64,000 nucleotides of DNA from Methanococcoides sp. EBM-47 (GCA_001896725.1 MPPA01000010.1:310001-374000); one strand, 5' to 3'. Counted from the stretch's first letter, positions 8,283 to 17,745 are shown. Program-made: numbers and translations. Notes: generated by a model from the sequence alone, not told the origin.

Positions 8283-9580
8283 CAGAGACTCTCCTGTACT
8301 ATTTTCTCGGCTATTGCATATAGATCATCCACATTTTCCCGGGATTCAGCTGTTATCCTTATTTTAGGTTCCGTACCCGAAGGCCTGATAAGTACCCATC
8401 CATCCTTCATTTCCACACGAACACCATCAATGGTCGTAACTTTGCCCATCTGCTCCATTTTTCCAACGATGGTCTGCATCACTCTCTCTTTTTCTGTATC
8501 ACCACAGGGAAGAGTACCTCTTTTAGTAGGATATCTGGGAAGTATTGCACGCATTTTTGCAAGTGATTTCTCCTGTACCATTTCTACAAGAAGCGCTGCT
8601 GCAAAGATACCATCAGGACAATAGGACACTCTTGGAAAGATCCAGCTTCCTGAAGGTTCACCACCGAACGTTGCACCTGTTCTCTTTAGCTCTTCGGCAA
8701 CGTAAACATCACCTACGCGTGTGTGGATGACCTTTGAAAGAGGCAAGGAATCTTCCACCATCATGGAAGTATCTACAGGTACCACAAGCTTGCCGGAATC
8801 TTTACATTCACGTAATGCAAAGATAGCAAGCATTTCATCCCCTGAAACAAATTCACCGTTCTCATCGACTGCCATCATTCGATCAGCATCACCGTCATGT
8901 GCGATTCCCACAAGTGCACCGAACTCTTTTACAGCCTTTTTGAGCATCCATAGATTTTCCTCAGTTGGTTCCGGATTGCGTGCAGGGAAATGACCATCGA
9001 GCTGTGCATTAAGGGTAATTACCTCACACCCCATCTCCCGCAACAGGAAAGGAGTGATAGTACTGCCAGCGGCGCAGCCGCAATCAACAACAACCCTCAT
9101 ATTGACCGGTTTCACATTGCTTAAGATGAGCTCAGCATGGTCCTTTATAGCTGAACTATCTGATGTGATGTTCCCGATCTCGTTCCAAGGGACAGCTATG
9201 AAATGTTGCTGCTCTATAGTGCGTTCTATCTCTTCCTGCTGTGCAGAGTTGAACGCCATACCGTCAGGATTCCATAGCTTAATGCCCACATACGGGGCAG
9301 GATTATGAGAGGCAGTGATCATTACGCCACAATCATATTTCCTTGCAGCGTAAGCAAGTGTAGGAGTAGTGACAACACCTACCTTAACAACATCACAGCC
9401 AGCTGATACAAGTCCTGATACCAGTGCGCATTCGATCATTTCACTGGATACCCTTGGATCCCTTCCAATGACCGCAGACCCATGGGACCTGCCAAGTGCT
9501 AATCCTACTTTAAGGGCAAGGTCAACTGTAATCTCTTTATTGGCAAGGCCCCTGATACCGGATGAACCAAATAATTTCAT
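8282..9580 (-). CDS. glmM: Phosphoglucosamine mutase (GlmM-type phosphohexomutase)
   Basis: A 432-residue alpha-D-phosphohexomutase converting glucosamine-6-phosphate to glucosamine-1-phosphate. Motifs: N-terminal FGSSGIRG, the active-site phosphoserine loop TASHNPAP, the Mg site DGDADR, the sugar-specificity loop GGEPSGS and the phosphate-binding loop [10 protein letters not shown]. The start at 9580 matches the family N-terminus ([11 protein letters not shown]) and has an AGAGG ribosome-binding site; an in-frame ATG further upstream would add 15 atypical residues and overlap glmS. Position between glmS and a glmU-like gene supports the glucosamine assignment over phosphomannomutase. Confidence 0.88.
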   Translation of the reverse strand: MKLFGSSGIRGLANKEITVDLALKVGLALGRSHGSAVIGRDPRVSSEMIECALVSGLVSAGCDVVKVGVVTTPTLAYAARKYDCGVMITASHNPAPYVGIKLWNPDGMAFNSAQQEEIERTIEQQHFIAVPWNEIGNITSDSSAIKDHAELILSNVKPVNMRVVVDCGCAAGSTITPFLLREMGCEVITLNAQLDGHFPARNPEPTEENLWMLKKAVKEFGALVGIAHDGDADRMMAVDENGEFVSGDEMLAIFALRECKDSGKLVVPVDTSMMVEDSLPLSKVIHTRVGDVYVAEELKRTGATFGGEPSGSWIFPRVSYCPDGIFAAALLVEMVQEKSLAKMRAILPRYPTKRGTLPCGDTEKERVMQTIVGKMEQMGKVTTIDGVRVEMKDGWVLIRPSGTEPKIRITAESRENVDDLYAIAEKIVQESL

Positions 9581-9599
9581 AGTACAAAACCTCTTAAGA

Positions 9600-11429
9600 T
9601 CATTCCACTGTAACGCTTTTCGCAAGGTTTCTGGGTTTATCTATGGAGCAACCCCTTGCAAGGGCTGTGTAATATGCAAGCAATTGCAGCACTACCGCTG
9701 AAAGCACCGGTGATAACAATTCATGACAATCGGGGATCCTTAGGACCCTGTCAACATATTTACTGATCTCATTATCACTCTCGTTAGCCACTACTATAAC
9801 TTCGGCACTTCTTGCCTTGATCTCCTTTATATTGCTCAACACCTTGTCATATGTATGTCCTTTTGTTGCAATGGCAACTACAGGGGTCTCGCTGCTGATC
9901 AATGCCAGTGGACCGTGTTTTATCTCACCTGCCGCATATCCTTCGGCATGTATATACGATATCTCTTTAAGCTTCAAGGCACCCTCCAGTGAAACAGGAT
10001 AGTTAAGATGTCTGCCGATGAAGAAATAGTCCTGCACGTTTGCATAGTGTTCAGCACATTTTTTAATTACGTCCTTATTGTTCAGGATCCTTTGTACCTG
10101 GCCTGGCAGCTGCTTGATACCCACTAATATATCCCTGGTAGTTTGAGGGGTTAGCCGCCCCCTGACAGTACCCATATGAATAGCTATAAGATAGAGAACT
10201 ATAAGTTGGGCTGTAAAGCTTTTCGTAGCAGCGACCCCGATCTCAGGACCCGCACGGGTGAAAAACACACTATCGGTCTCACGAGTGATTGTACTTCCGA
10301 CCACGTTGGTTATAGCGGCTGAGCTACACCCATAGGCTTTGGTACTTTTAACGGCTGCAAGCGTATCAGCAGTTTCTCCGGATTGTGTTATAGCAAGAGT
10401 GAATATCTGACCACAAAGTACAGGATCGGCGTATCTGAACTCAGAAGCCGTTTCCACATCTGTATGTATACCGGCAAGGTTCTCAAAAAGGTATTTCCCA
10501 ACGCAGCCAGCATTCCATGATGTTCCGCAGGCAATTATGGTCACCCTTTGCAAATTCCTCAGCTGGTCTTCGTCCATTTTCAGCTCATCGAGTATAACCC
10601 TTCCTTCCAGTTCAGAGATCCTGCCTGCATATGTGTCCTGAATAGAAGTGGGCTGTTCATGTATCTCTTTTAGCATGAAATGTTCATAGCCTGCTTTTTC
10701 TGCAGCTTCTTCGTTCCACTCAATGACCTCAATTTGCTTTTCTATCCGCTGACCATCGTTATTATAGAACTCAACTCCTCCGGGGCTTATCTGGACAAGC
10801 TCCATATCATTGATATATACTGCATTTTTTGTGTATCTGAGAAATGCAGTCACATCGGATGCTGCAAAGTAATTTTTATCCCCAAGTCCAATGATCAGAG
10901 GACTGTCCTTGCGAGCTAGTACTATATGGTCAGGCTCGTCGGTACATAGCACTGCAATGGCATAAGACCCCTCGATCTTCGTCATTATATGCCTTACGGC
11001 ATCTATCAAACTGCATGCTTCATTATCCTTCATTGTCCGGTGAAGCAAATGCGCTATGACCTCAGTATCTGTGTCCGATAAGAACTCATAACCCTGTTCT
11101 ATCAGTTTTTCTTTCAGACGCATATAATTCTCAATTATACCATTATGCACCACTGCAATGTTTGATGAAAGATGAGGATGAGCATTTCTGGTTTCGGGCT
11201 TCCCGTGAGTAGCACCGCGTGTATGTCCTATCCCGATGTGTCCATTAAAACCAGCAGGAATGATCTTTTCCAGCTCAGAGATCTTACCCGCGGTCTTGTA
11301 TGTAACCAGGTCATCATTTAGAATTGTGATCCCTGCTGAGTCATATCCCCTATATTCCATCTTCCTGAGGGAACTAATTATAACGTCTACAGCATTATCG
11401 GTACCTATATATCCTACTATACCGCCCAT
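9600..11429 (-). CDS. glmS: GlmS-type glucosamine-6-phosphate synthase lacking the glutaminase nucleophile
   Basis: A 609-residue protein with an N-terminal class II glutamine amidotransferase domain (about 1-230) and two SIS isomerase domains. The isomerase half looks intact: [23 protein letters not shown] and the C-terminal [11 protein letters not shown], which carries the catalytic Lys. The N-terminus reads M-G-G-I-V-G-Y-I-G, while the family has M-C-G-I-V-G; the Cys that becomes residue 1 and attacks glutamine is Gly (codon GGC, 11424-11426). The HTRWATHG motif reads HTRGATHG (codon GGT, 11214-11216), losing the channel-gating Trp. Other glutamine-binding residues (R and T of HTR, NG, TDT) remain. 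Ammonia-dependent synthesis is the likely mode (inference). Alternative in-frame starts lie at 11438, 11435 and 11432, and none adds a Cys. Confidence 0.88.
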   Translation of the reverse strand: MGGIVGYIGTDNAVDVIISSLRKMEYRGYDSAGITILNDDLVTYKTAGKISELEKIIPAGFNGHIGIGHTRGATHGKPETRNAHPHLSSNIAVVHNGIIENYMRLKEKLIEQGYEFLSDTDTEVIAHLLHRTMKDNEACSLIDAVRHIMTKIEGSYAIAVLCTDEPDHIVLARKDSPLIIGLGDKNYFAASDVTAFLRYTKNAVYINDMELVQISPGGVEFYNNDGQRIEKQIEVIEWNEEAAEKAGYEHFMLKEIHEQPTSIQDTYAGRISELEGRVILDELKMDEDQLRNLQRVTIIACGTSWNAGCVGKYLFENLAGIHTDVETASEFRYADPVLCGQIFTLAITQSGETADTLAAVKSTKAYGCSSAAITNVVGSTITRETDSVFFTRAGPEIGVAATKSFTAQLIVLYLIAIHMGTVRGRLTPQTTRDILVGIKQLPGQVQRILNNKDVIKKCAEHYANVQDYFFIGRHLNYPVSLEGALKLKEISYIHAEGYAAGEIKHGPLALISSETPVVAIATKGHTYDKVLSNIKEIKARSAEVIVVANESDNEISKYVDRVLRIPDCHELLSPVLSAVVLQLLAYYTALARGCSIDKPRNLAKSVTVE

Positions 11430-11439
11430 CATCATCACC

Positions 11440-12654
11440 TCAAAGTACCAGGGTGTCCCTGTGCAGTGCCTTATCCACTATGTTTCCTGACCCGATTCGA
11501 CAATTAATGGAGATCATAGCCCCTGCTTTTACAAGTACCCTGTGACCCACATCAGTGTCATCACCAATGATAGTGCCCAATTTTTCGGCCTGATGAAGCT
11601 CTTCGTTCATGATGATGTTTAATTTTGTACCCGTTTCTGTGATGAAATGCGGACCCATATGGCAATTACTACCAATGACAGAATCGGATACATGACCATG
11701 AGAACCAATGCGTACATCGTTCATTACTATACAGTTGCGGATATTCGTGAAAGCACCTACCGATACATTATTACCGATGGATGTGGAGGGCAATATAACG
11801 GCATTCGGCCCAATATCGCAATTATCTCCTATCGTGACAGGTCCTACTATATAACATCCCGATCTGATGATAGTATTCCTGCCTACCGATATATTTCCTT
11901 TTATATGGGCACCATCTTCCACTGCAGTGGAAGGGACATTCTTTTGTATTTTCCCAAGGGTCACAGAATTAAGTCTAAGAAGGTCCCATGCATACACTGC
12001 ATCCAGCCACCATGATCTTGTCGTTGCCATGGATACTTTGGTCCCGCTTTCGATCATCTTCTGAAGAGTATCGGTTATCGCATACTCGCCTTTTGAAGAA
12101 AGAGGTGTTTGCCCAATAAAATCAAATATTTTGGAACTAAAATAATATATTCCGGTATTTACCAGGTGACTAACTTCTGAAACAGGATTTTCCAGGATCT
12201 CTAGCACCCTGTTCCCTTCTGCCCTGACAACCCCATATCCGCTCACATGCTCGGTTTTGATGGCGAGTATGGTTGCATCTCCGCGCTTGGACCTGATAAG
12301 GTCGCTGATAACTTGCGGTTCTATGAAGTTATCACCATTCAAAGCAAGAAATTCGTGTTCATCAGCAAGTTCTTTCCTGGCCTGTTCTATAGCATGTGCC
12401 GTACCAAGTTGTGTCTTTTGTTCAACATACTGGATATTTACCCCGAAATCAACGCCATCCTTAAAGTAGTTCATTATGCGCTCTTTCTTATAGCCAACTA
12501 TCAATAGAATGTCCTTGATATCGTTTTGTTCAAGGGAATGAATAACGTGTTCAAGAATTGGCCTGTCAGCAACAGGTAACATTACCTTTGAACGAGTAAG
12601 GGTAAGGGGACGGCATCTAAGGCCTTCCCCCGCTGCAAGGATGACTGCTTTCAT
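11440..12654 (-). CDS. glmU: Bifunctional sugar-1-phosphate nucleotidylyltransferase/acetyltransferase (GlmU-like)
   Basis: A 404-residue enzyme with an N-terminal nucleotidyltransferase (LAAGEGLRCRPLT, NGDNF) and a C-terminal left-handed beta-helix of hexapeptide repeats (PNAVILPSTSIGNNVSVGAF). It is the first gene of the glm operon, directly upstream of glmS and sharing TGAGGTGATGATG across the junction. It is a clear paralogue of the protein at 7089-8282, with the same architecture but diverged sequence. Which copy makes UDP-GlcNAc and which, if either, handles another sugar cannot be decided here; the gene symbol is provisional. Confidence 0.82.
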   Translation of the reverse strand: MKAVILAAGEGLRCRPLTLTRSKVMLPVADRPILEHVIHSLEQNDIKDILLIVGYKKERIMNYFKDGVDFGVNIQYVEQKTQLGTAHAIEQARKELADEHEFLALNGDNFIEPQVISDLIRSKRGDATILAIKTEHVSGYGVVRAEGNRVLEILENPVSEVSHLVNTGIYYFSSKIFDFIGQTPLSSKGEYAITDTLQKMIESGTKVSMATTRSWWLDAVYAWDLLRLNSVTLGKIQKNVPSTAVEDGAHIKGNISVGRNTIIRSGCYIVGPVTIGDNCDIGPNAVILPSTSIGNNVSVGAFTNIRNCIVMNDVRIGSHGHVSDSVIGSNCHMGPHFITETGTKLNIIMNEELHQAEKLGTIIGDDTDVGHRVLVKAGAMISINCRIGSGNIVDKALHRDTLVL

Positions 12655-12676
12655 GCCTCATAGTGGGAATTATTAC

Positions 12677-12691
12677 AATTTATATTTTACC
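12677..12691 (-). promoter_or_regulatory. Promoter (TATA box) of the glm-recJ-pcc operon
   Basis: On the minus strand the sequence AAAATATAAATTG lies about 25-35 bases upstream of the ATG at 12654, the spacing expected for an archaeal TATA box driving a nearly leaderless transcript. The tandem repeat at 12715-12750 lies just upstream and could bind a regulator. Confidence 0.5.
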
Positions 12692-12714
12692 TTTGGCTTT
12701 ATACTAAAAGTATT

Positions 12715-12750
12715 ATATTTAGTAATATTGTCATATTTAGTAATATTGTC
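12715..12750. repeat. Perfect 18-bp tandem direct repeat, two copies
   Basis: ATATTTAGTAATATTGTC occurs twice in a row (12715-12732 and 12733-12750). A partly matching inverted segment (ACTAAAA at 12703-12709 against TTTAGT at 12718-12723) lies at its promoter-proximal edge. It sits 25-60 bases upstream of the operon TATA box on the minus strand, where archaeal activators or repressors bind. Confidence 0.75.
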
Positions 12751-12835
12751 AAGCCACTATTAACTGGCCAGGCAGAGGGAAACCCCTGAATAAGAAATGA
12801 TAGTTGAAGAATGATAAATAGGAAATCTAAATAGT

Positions 12836-12863
12836 ATTCCGACAGGCAAAAGCCCGCAGGAAT
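12836..12863 (-). terminator. Imperfect stem-loop downstream of the S15 gene
   Basis: ATTCC...GGAAT arms enclose a GC-rich segment with a second short pairing (GGC...GCC) around AAAA. It begins about 10 bases past the S15 stop codon on the minus strand. No long T-run follows, so it could be a processing or stability structure rather than a true terminator. Confidence 0.35.
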
Positions 12864-12873
12864 ACATATACAA

Positions 12874-13332
12874 TTATCTTGTGATCAGCATTTCTGCTGT
12901 TTCTGGCTTGTATTTCCAGTCAGCTGGAAGAACTTTGCTTGACTGATAGTACTTCACAAGTCTTCTGATCTTAGATTCAACGTTATGCAGGGAGCGAACG
13001 TTGTGGTTGTCAGAACGATTTACGGCTACGTGTTTTCTCATAGCTATTGCTTTTAGAACGAGATTATACAGGTCTTCTGGAACCGGTGGTCTCTGATCAT
13101 TTTCCTTAAGTATGGTAGTGATCTTCTTTCCAGTAGCAAGTTTTACATCTGGTATTCCATATTTGTCCCTGAGGACCATGCCAATAAGACTTGTGCTCAT
13201 GCCCTGCTTCCACATTTCCAGCACAACTTTTGTAATTTCATTTGTGCTCATAGTACACCATGCGGGTGGTTCAGAGCGCATTGGCCTTTTAGAACCGGAC
13301 TGACCTTTTCTCCGGGTATGCATTTTTGCCAT
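12874..13332 (-). CDS. rps15: 30S ribosomal protein S15
   Basis: A 152-residue archaeal/eukaryotic-type uS15. The N-terminal [17 protein letters not shown] and the central [21 protein letters not shown] rRNA-contact region are typical. The start at 13332 has a strong GGAGG ribosome-binding site 5-9 bases upstream; the longer frame would add seven atypical residues. It lies about 220 bases upstream of the glm operon on the same strand, with its own spacer, so it is probably a separate transcript. Confidence 0.95.
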   Translation of the reverse strand: MAKMHTRRKGQSGSKRPMRSEPPAWCTMSTNEITKVVLEMWKQGMSTSLIGMVLRDKYGIPDVKLATGKKITTILKENDQRPPVPEDLYNLVLKAIAMRKHVAVNRSDNHNVRSLHNVESKIRRLVKYYQSSKVLPADWKYKPETAEMLITR

Positions 13333-13395
13333 TGATTTCCTCCTAATAATCACAAATGGGGTATTTTATCTGATAGATGTCGTTTATTTCAATAA

Positions 13396-13426
13396 AGGCT
13401 ATGTGAACATTATGGAGAGATAGCCT
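13396..13426 (-). terminator. Stem-loop between the pilin-like operon and S15
   Basis: AGGCTAT (13396-13402) and ATAGCCT (13420-13426) form a perfect 7-bp stem with a 17-base loop. It lies about 65 bases downstream of the last pilin-like gene and upstream of S15 on the same strand. It may end the hisS operon transcript or sit in the S15 leader. Confidence 0.35.
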
Positions 13427-13491
13427 ATAATTGTCCTTGGCGAGGCGAGATAAATGAAACAGCAAAGCATATAAAATTTGTGATAGATGAT

Positions 13492-14685
13492 TTACCATAT
13501 CACGAGTGTTACTTCGGCCGGCAAAGGCCGCACATGCATATAAATGGAATTCAATTGCTTATCCCTGAGCTCGAACAAAGTAATGCTATCATTCGTCTGC
13601 ATCATGGCCTGCACTGTTGCATTGACTTCCTCGGACAGTACACCTGAAAGATAAGAATATATCTCATTTGTGCACTCCTGCCTAAGCTGGTTCCCAACTA
13701 ATGAGACATGATCTTCCCTAAGCATCGTAACATTGCTTGACGGACCTGAACACATATTCGCTGTTGCATTCACAGCGTTCCCAAGAATATCAATAGTTAT
13801 GTTCCTTCCAGTATTCCTATCACAAGAAGGTGGTCCCATTAGGGAATCACCTATTATCATATCATTCGGCTGTTCACTGCATATCTTTCTGAGATTTTCT
13901 TCTGGATAGTATATTTCTACTATAGACCTCGAAGCATTTGAAGCTGCTAAAGACATGCATTGCTCGAACATGTTGCATAATTGATGCTCTTTTTGAGAAG
14001 AGCTGAGCGCACTAATGAAATTAAGGTCGCTCGCAGGGGAAGAAATATCTGATAGACTTACAGTACAAGTATATGGTACAGATAATAATGCGCTCTGCCG
14101 GAAGGCTTTTTCTGGAGGGATAGCACCTACTATTATCTGACCTGAAGGTCCGCACCCAGGGACTGGTTGCCAGCTTGCTTCCAGCCTGTAGTTGTATCTC
14201 CCTCCCATCCTTCTCGTTAAATGTTCTTTAAGTATATTTTCAGTTGCTTCTGAATACCCAGCACCGAACGGGTACAGATAATGGTATATCCCATCCTCTT
14301 CTTCGCGCAATGAGAACAGCATTCCTTCTGCTATCAGGTCGGCAAACGTTCTGGTTGCATGCTCCTTTGTAAATATTTCACTGCCCTGACAGATGAACAT
14401 TGAATTCTCATGAGGATCGAGGACCATGCCAGACATAGCAGATGGCACTGCAGTATATTCAAAACCTTCCACTCTGCTATTCAGAAGAGATTGTAATAGC
14501 TGTTCATCAAACTTGTATGCTGCGACATCCTGGACTGCTGCATTGTGCCCAGAAGAAAGCATGACAGGCATTAGGACTACCGAAGACAGAGATACCATTA
14601 ACAGAAAGAGCATGATGTCAACGGTCGAAGAAAAAGCTTTGGTGTCGCAAAAAATTTCTATAGTGCTTGTGTTTTTTAGCTTCAT
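13492..14685 (-). CDS. Uncharacterised membrane-anchored protein, last gene of hisS-linked set
   Basis: A 397-residue protein I do not recognise. A single N-terminal membrane segment (DIMLFLLMVSLSSVVLMPVML, about residues 23-43) is preceded by a short polar tail, like an archaeal pilin or pseudopilin, and followed by a large extracytoplasmic domain with several Cys residues and N-glycosylation sequons (NVT, NAT, NDS). It is the largest of four consecutive single-pass proteins following hisS. It starts 15 bases after the preceding gene. Haloarchaea carry clusters of pilin-like proteins of similar shape, which suggests a surface structure, but no ATPase or peptidase gene is adjacent. Confidence 0.7.
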   Translation of the reverse strand: MKLKNTSTIEIFCDTKAFSSTVDIMLFLLMVSLSSVVLMPVMLSSGHNAAVQDVAAYKFDEQLLQSLLNSRVEGFEYTAVPSAMSGMVLDPHENSMFICQGSEIFTKEHATRTFADLIAEGMLFSLREEEDGIYHYLYPFGAGYSEATENILKEHLTRRMGGRYNYRLEASWQPVPGCGPSGQIIVGAIPPEKAFRQSALLSVPYTCTVSLSDISSPASDLNFISALSSSQKEHQLCNMFEQCMSLAASNASRSIVEIYYPEENLRKICSEQPNDMIIGDSLMGPPSCDRNTGRNITIDILGNAVNATANMCSGPSSNVTMLREDHVSLVGNQLRQECTNEIYSYLSGVLSEEVNATVQAMMQTNDSITLFELRDKQLNSIYMHVRPLPAEVTLVIW

Positions 14686-14700
14686 TGCTGCACCATCCTT

Positions 14701-15201
14701 TTAAGAGTTCCACATATCTTTGAAGAGCTTCACGGTCAATGTACCGGGAACCTGCTGTACAGGATTAAGTTCCAGTGTTACAGGTACAGAAGCGGCTATC
14801 TGCCCCATGGGAGGAGTTGAAGATGCAGGTTTATGGATATGCCAGATATGTTCACCGTCCTCCGTTGAGACATCTACCTGGAATCTTACGTTCGGAGAGA
14901 AAACATCAAAGAAAAGACTAAGAGCATGAATATCAGCTTGCTGACCGCTCAGAGCATCGAGCTTTTCAGCAGATATGAGGTCCTGCCTGCTGCCCTGAAG
15001 CATCTGCGAGTGGGCAATGCTCTGTGCTATCAGGGAAGCCTGCTCATAACTCTCCAGTGCAAATGCACTATCTTGATGAGCAATATATGCTTTTGATGCA
15101 ACACAAGCAAAAACCACAAAACCTAACACCAGTAATGCCGTAGCGAAAATATCGTTCTGCGGTTCAAGTATGGCCCTGTCATCATTGGTAAACCAGTACA
15201 T
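14701..15201 (-). CDS. Uncharacterised pilin-like membrane protein
   Basis: A 166-residue protein, not recognised. A short N-terminal tail with the motif NDDRA precedes one membrane helix (FATALLVLGFVVFACVASKAY, about 19-39), then an extracytoplasmic domain ending in beta-rich sequence (PVTLELNPVQQVPGTLTVKL). The start overlaps the previous gene by 20 bases, so the pair is translationally coupled. The DRA-tail-helix layout resembles archaeal type IV pilin-like proteins; no canonical class III signal peptidase site is obvious. Confidence 0.7.
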   Translation of the reverse strand: MYWFTNDDRAILEPQNDIFATALLVLGFVVFACVASKAYIAHQDSAFALESYEQASLIAQSIAHSQMLQGSRQDLISAEKLDALSGQQADIHALSLFFDVFSPNVRFQVDVSTEDGEHIWHIHKPASSTPPMGQIAASVPVTLELNPVQQVPGTLTVKLFKDMWNS

Positions 15202-15778
15202 ATCCTATCTTTTCCACATTTAAATCATCAACAAAATATATAAATATTTTTTGGATATGCACTTGATCACTTGTATCAATGCTTACTTCGCCCGTTCTTG
15301 CTGTTAAATACCCGATCACATCCGCATGTTCTGCCCTTATGGGTTCTGTTATATTACCGCTTGAGCCATATTCTGATCTGAGGTCATCACAGAGAACGGA
15401 AGGGGAATACGGGTATACTCTGAAAGCAGGAGCTTTTGCCGAGATGATGCACCTGCCATCAATATCAGCGTTAATGACGATGTACTCTCCGGAAATAAAA
15501 ATAGTTGTCCGCTGTTTTTGATAATTGGAAAAACGCTCTTTATTGAAAGTATAGGTGACATTAACTTCATCAGGGCTGCTTCCAACCTTATCAATATAGG
15601 TTAGCAATTCAGTGGACAACATATCCAGTTCTCTCTGTTGGCTCACTTCGTTCATAGTTACCGCAAAATGATATATTGCAGCAATGACCACCACACTTGC
15701 AAGTATCAGCGCAGTTTTCGAAAGAACGAAATCCACCCACGCCCTCTCATTTTGGAGAAGGTCTGATATCCGCTTCAT
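15182..15778 (-). CDS. Uncharacterised pilin-like membrane protein with NERA motif
   Basis: A 198-residue protein, not recognised. The N-terminus QNERAWVDFVLSKTA leads into one membrane helix (LILASVVVIAAIYHFAV, about 27-43). NERA followed shortly by a hydrophobic helix recalls the Pilin_N pattern of archaeal pilins, though the remainder differs. The C-terminal domain contains two Cys that could pair. It lies 9 bases after the preceding gene and overlaps the next by 20 bases. Confidence 0.7.
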   Translation of the reverse strand: MKRISDLLQNERAWVDFVLSKTALILASVVVIAAIYHFAVTMNEVSQQRELDMLSTELLTYIDKVGSSPDEVNVTYTFNKERFSNYQKQRTTIFISGEYIVINADIDGRCIISAKAPAFRVYPYSPSVLCDDLRSEYGSSGNITEPIRAEHADVIGYLTARTGEVSIDTSDQVHIQKIFIYFVDDLNVEKIGYVLVYQ

Positions 15779-15787
15779 TTTGATCGA

Positions 15788-16294
15788 TTATGGTCCTCTT
15801 CCCTTCAATTCATATACCCTGACGAACAGCATTCCAGTAGATGGGTTAACAGTGGTTTCCATGAACACTTGGTGCGTACCTGGACCAAGAAAGGACACAC
15901 CATCCATTGCTTCATTACTATATGCAGCTGTGGACCCTCTTACTGTGTACTTTCTTTCATATTCTATGTAGTAGTTCTTTGCATCATGTGGCCACAAGTC
16001 TTCGGATCCTGGCATGGACCCCATGGTAACAGCACATCCGCTGGGAATATCTATTCCCATTGTAAGATTGCTGCCCGGGCCACCTGTATATAAGATCGAA
16101 GCAGTGGCATCCATCCTGGACATTTGTGATTCGAGCCCGCTCATTTTCACATGAGCAAGGAAACCCATGGTTGCCGTAGCCAGCAGTGCCATGGTCGCCA
16201 TAACCACGATAGACGCCACTACGAACCGCATGGGCAAGGAAACAGCAGCTGTGGTGTCAGCTGCCAGAACATGCAAATTACCGTGCCTCTTCAA
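15788..16294 (-). CDS. Uncharacterised pilin-like membrane protein, first after hisS
   Basis: A 168-residue protein, not recognised. A polar tail containing [13 protein letters not shown] is followed by one membrane helix ([21 protein letters not shown], about 24-44) and a Gly/Thr-rich extracytoplasmic domain with one N-glycosylation sequon (SNLT). Its start overlaps the hisS stop by 4 bases (ATGA type), which ties the pilin-like set to the synthetase transcript. Its function is unknown; a surface filament or adhesin component is a guess from architecture. Confidence 0.7.
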   Translation of the reverse strand: MKRHGNLHVLAADTTAAVSLPMRFVVASIVVMATMALLATATMGFLAHVKMSGLESQMSRMDATASILYTGGPGSNLTMGIDIPSGCAVTMGSMPGSEDLWPHDAKNYYIEYERKYTVRGSTAAYSNEAMDGVSFLGPGTHQVFMETTVNPSTGMLFVRVYELKGRGP

Positions 16295-17532
16295 TTACTT
16301 TCACCGGTCAGCCTTAAAATGATCTCGTTAAGGGTAAGGGATTCCTGGGTCCCGCTTTCCATATCTTTGAATGTGAAAAGACCCTGGGCCACTTCCCTGT
16401 CACCCAATATAAGTGCATAGCGAGCACCTATATTGTTAGCATAGGATAGCTGAGCCTTGAAGGTCCTGTTCATGATATCCAGGTACACAGGAACATATTC
16501 CCTTAATTTGGTGGCTACAGGGATAGCAGTGATGCGCGTGCTTTCCGTAGTGATGATGACAATGGTCTTTTGTAATACAGGTTCAATGTCATATATCTCC
16601 ATGATCCTGTCAAATCCCAGTCCAAAACCAGTGGATGGAACATCTCCACCACCAAAAAGCTGTATCAGTTTATATGAGCCACCACCACATACCTGCTTTT
16701 GTGCTCCGAGACCTTTAGCATATATTTCAAAGACCATCCCGGTATAGTAGTCAAGGCCTCTGGCTATGCCAAAATCAATGGTATAACCAACTCCATAGGC
16801 ATCTAAAAGGGTAAGTACTTGCTGAAAAGCATCTATTTCAGGAATTGGACCAAGCAGATCACGTGCCTTGGAAATGGCTTCACCTCCTGTAAGGGAAATA
16901 AGCCTAAGGAGTTTCATACGCATATCTATCGGTGCGTTGACCTCCTCCAAAAAATCATCAAGTCCTTTGTCATCTTTCTTGTCCACCAGGCGCATGATCT
17001 TACCTTGCTGTTCGGACTCGAGTGGTTGCAATACATGACGGATGATCCCCAGATAACCAACATGCAGATCACCCTGAATACCTGCAACCCCAAGCATGGT
17101 ATTTGCCAGAGCTATGACCTCTGCATCTGCATCTGGTCCCTCGGAACCTATAAGTTCCACACCGAACTGCCAGAACTCTCTGAACCTGCCCTTTTGAGGT
17201 CTTTCATATCTGAAACAGTTCTCGAAGTAGAAAAGCTTCAATGGACGTGGCAATGCCTGCATCTCATTCACGAACATCCTCATCACAGGTGCTGTAAGCT
17301 CAGGGCGCAGTGTCATCTCACGGCCCCCTTTGTCCGTGAAGTTATACAGTTCACCTACAACGGCTTCACCTGATTTCATTGTAAAGAGTTCCAGGTCTTC
17401 AAAAGTGGGTGTAACTACCTCTTGATAACCCCATCTGCCAACGACCTTTCTTAGCTGGTCCTCCAGATGTCTTCTTCGAGCCATATCTTGCGGGAGAAAA
17501 TCCCTTGTTCCCCTTGGTCTTTGTATCGTCAT
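16291..17532 (-). CDS. hisS: Histidyl-tRNA synthetase
   Basis: A 413-residue class II synthetase charging tRNA-His. Motifs: N-terminal [11 protein letters not shown], motif 2 region [18 protein letters not shown], the histidine loop [15 protein letters not shown] and motif 3 GFGLGFDRI, then a C-terminal anticodon-binding domain (about 320-413). I chose the ATG at 17532 because it matches the family N-terminus and has an AGGTTGAT site just upstream; a longer frame reaches 17685. The gene is followed by four pilin-like genes with a 4-base overlap. A minus-strand TATA-like TATAAATA lies near 17610. Confidence 0.95.
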   Translation of the reverse strand: MTIQRPRGTRDFLPQDMARRRHLEDQLRKVVGRWGYQEVVTPTFEDLELFTMKSGEAVVGELYNFTDKGGREMTLRPELTAPVMRMFVNEMQALPRPLKLFYFENCFRYERPQKGRFREFWQFGVELIGSEGPDADAEVIALANTMLGVAGIQGDLHVGYLGIIRHVLQPLESEQQGKIMRLVDKKDDKGLDDFLEEVNAPIDMRMKLLRLISLTGGEAISKARDLLGPIPEIDAFQQVLTLLDAYGVGYTIDFGIARGLDYYTGMVFEIYAKGLGAQKQVCGGGSYKLIQLFGGGDVPSTGFGLGFDRIMEIYDIEPVLQKTIVIITTESTRITAIPVATKLREYVPVYLDIMNRTFKAQLSYANNIGARYALILGDREVAQGLFTFKDMESGTQESLTLNEIILRLTGESN

Positions 17533-17682
17533 CGGATCAACCTGATGTATTAGTGAGATAAGCATGTGATGTTTAGACTTGACTGTTCCGGTTTGCAGGT
17601 TACTATTTATACAGTATATTTTATTGTTTCGATTAGTCACACATTTAAGAACGAATTTGAGGATATGGGGTAAAACCAAAAG

Positions 17683-17719
17683 CAATATATATTACAATTT
17701 GCATGTACATCATTGTACA
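17683..17719 (+). promoter_or_regulatory. trpB2 promoter with two TRP-box-like TGTACA motifs
   Basis: A TATA-like CAATATATATTA (17683-17694) is followed by TGTACA at 17704-17709 and again at 17714-17719, centres 10 bp apart, covering the expected transcription start. TGTACA is the binding consensus of the tryptophan repressor TrpY in Methanothermobacter, where trpB2 is a known target. Operator function here is inferred by similarity; no trpY is in this window. Confidence 0.6.
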
Positions 17720-17745
17720 AACTAATACATTTTTTGAGGATCACC

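Noticed and set aside
11424-11426. GlmS Cys1 loss as a plain sequencing error
   Set aside because: A one-base TGC to GGC error is possible, but the independent Trp-to-Gly change in the same domain makes that explanation less likely. It is not fully excluded.
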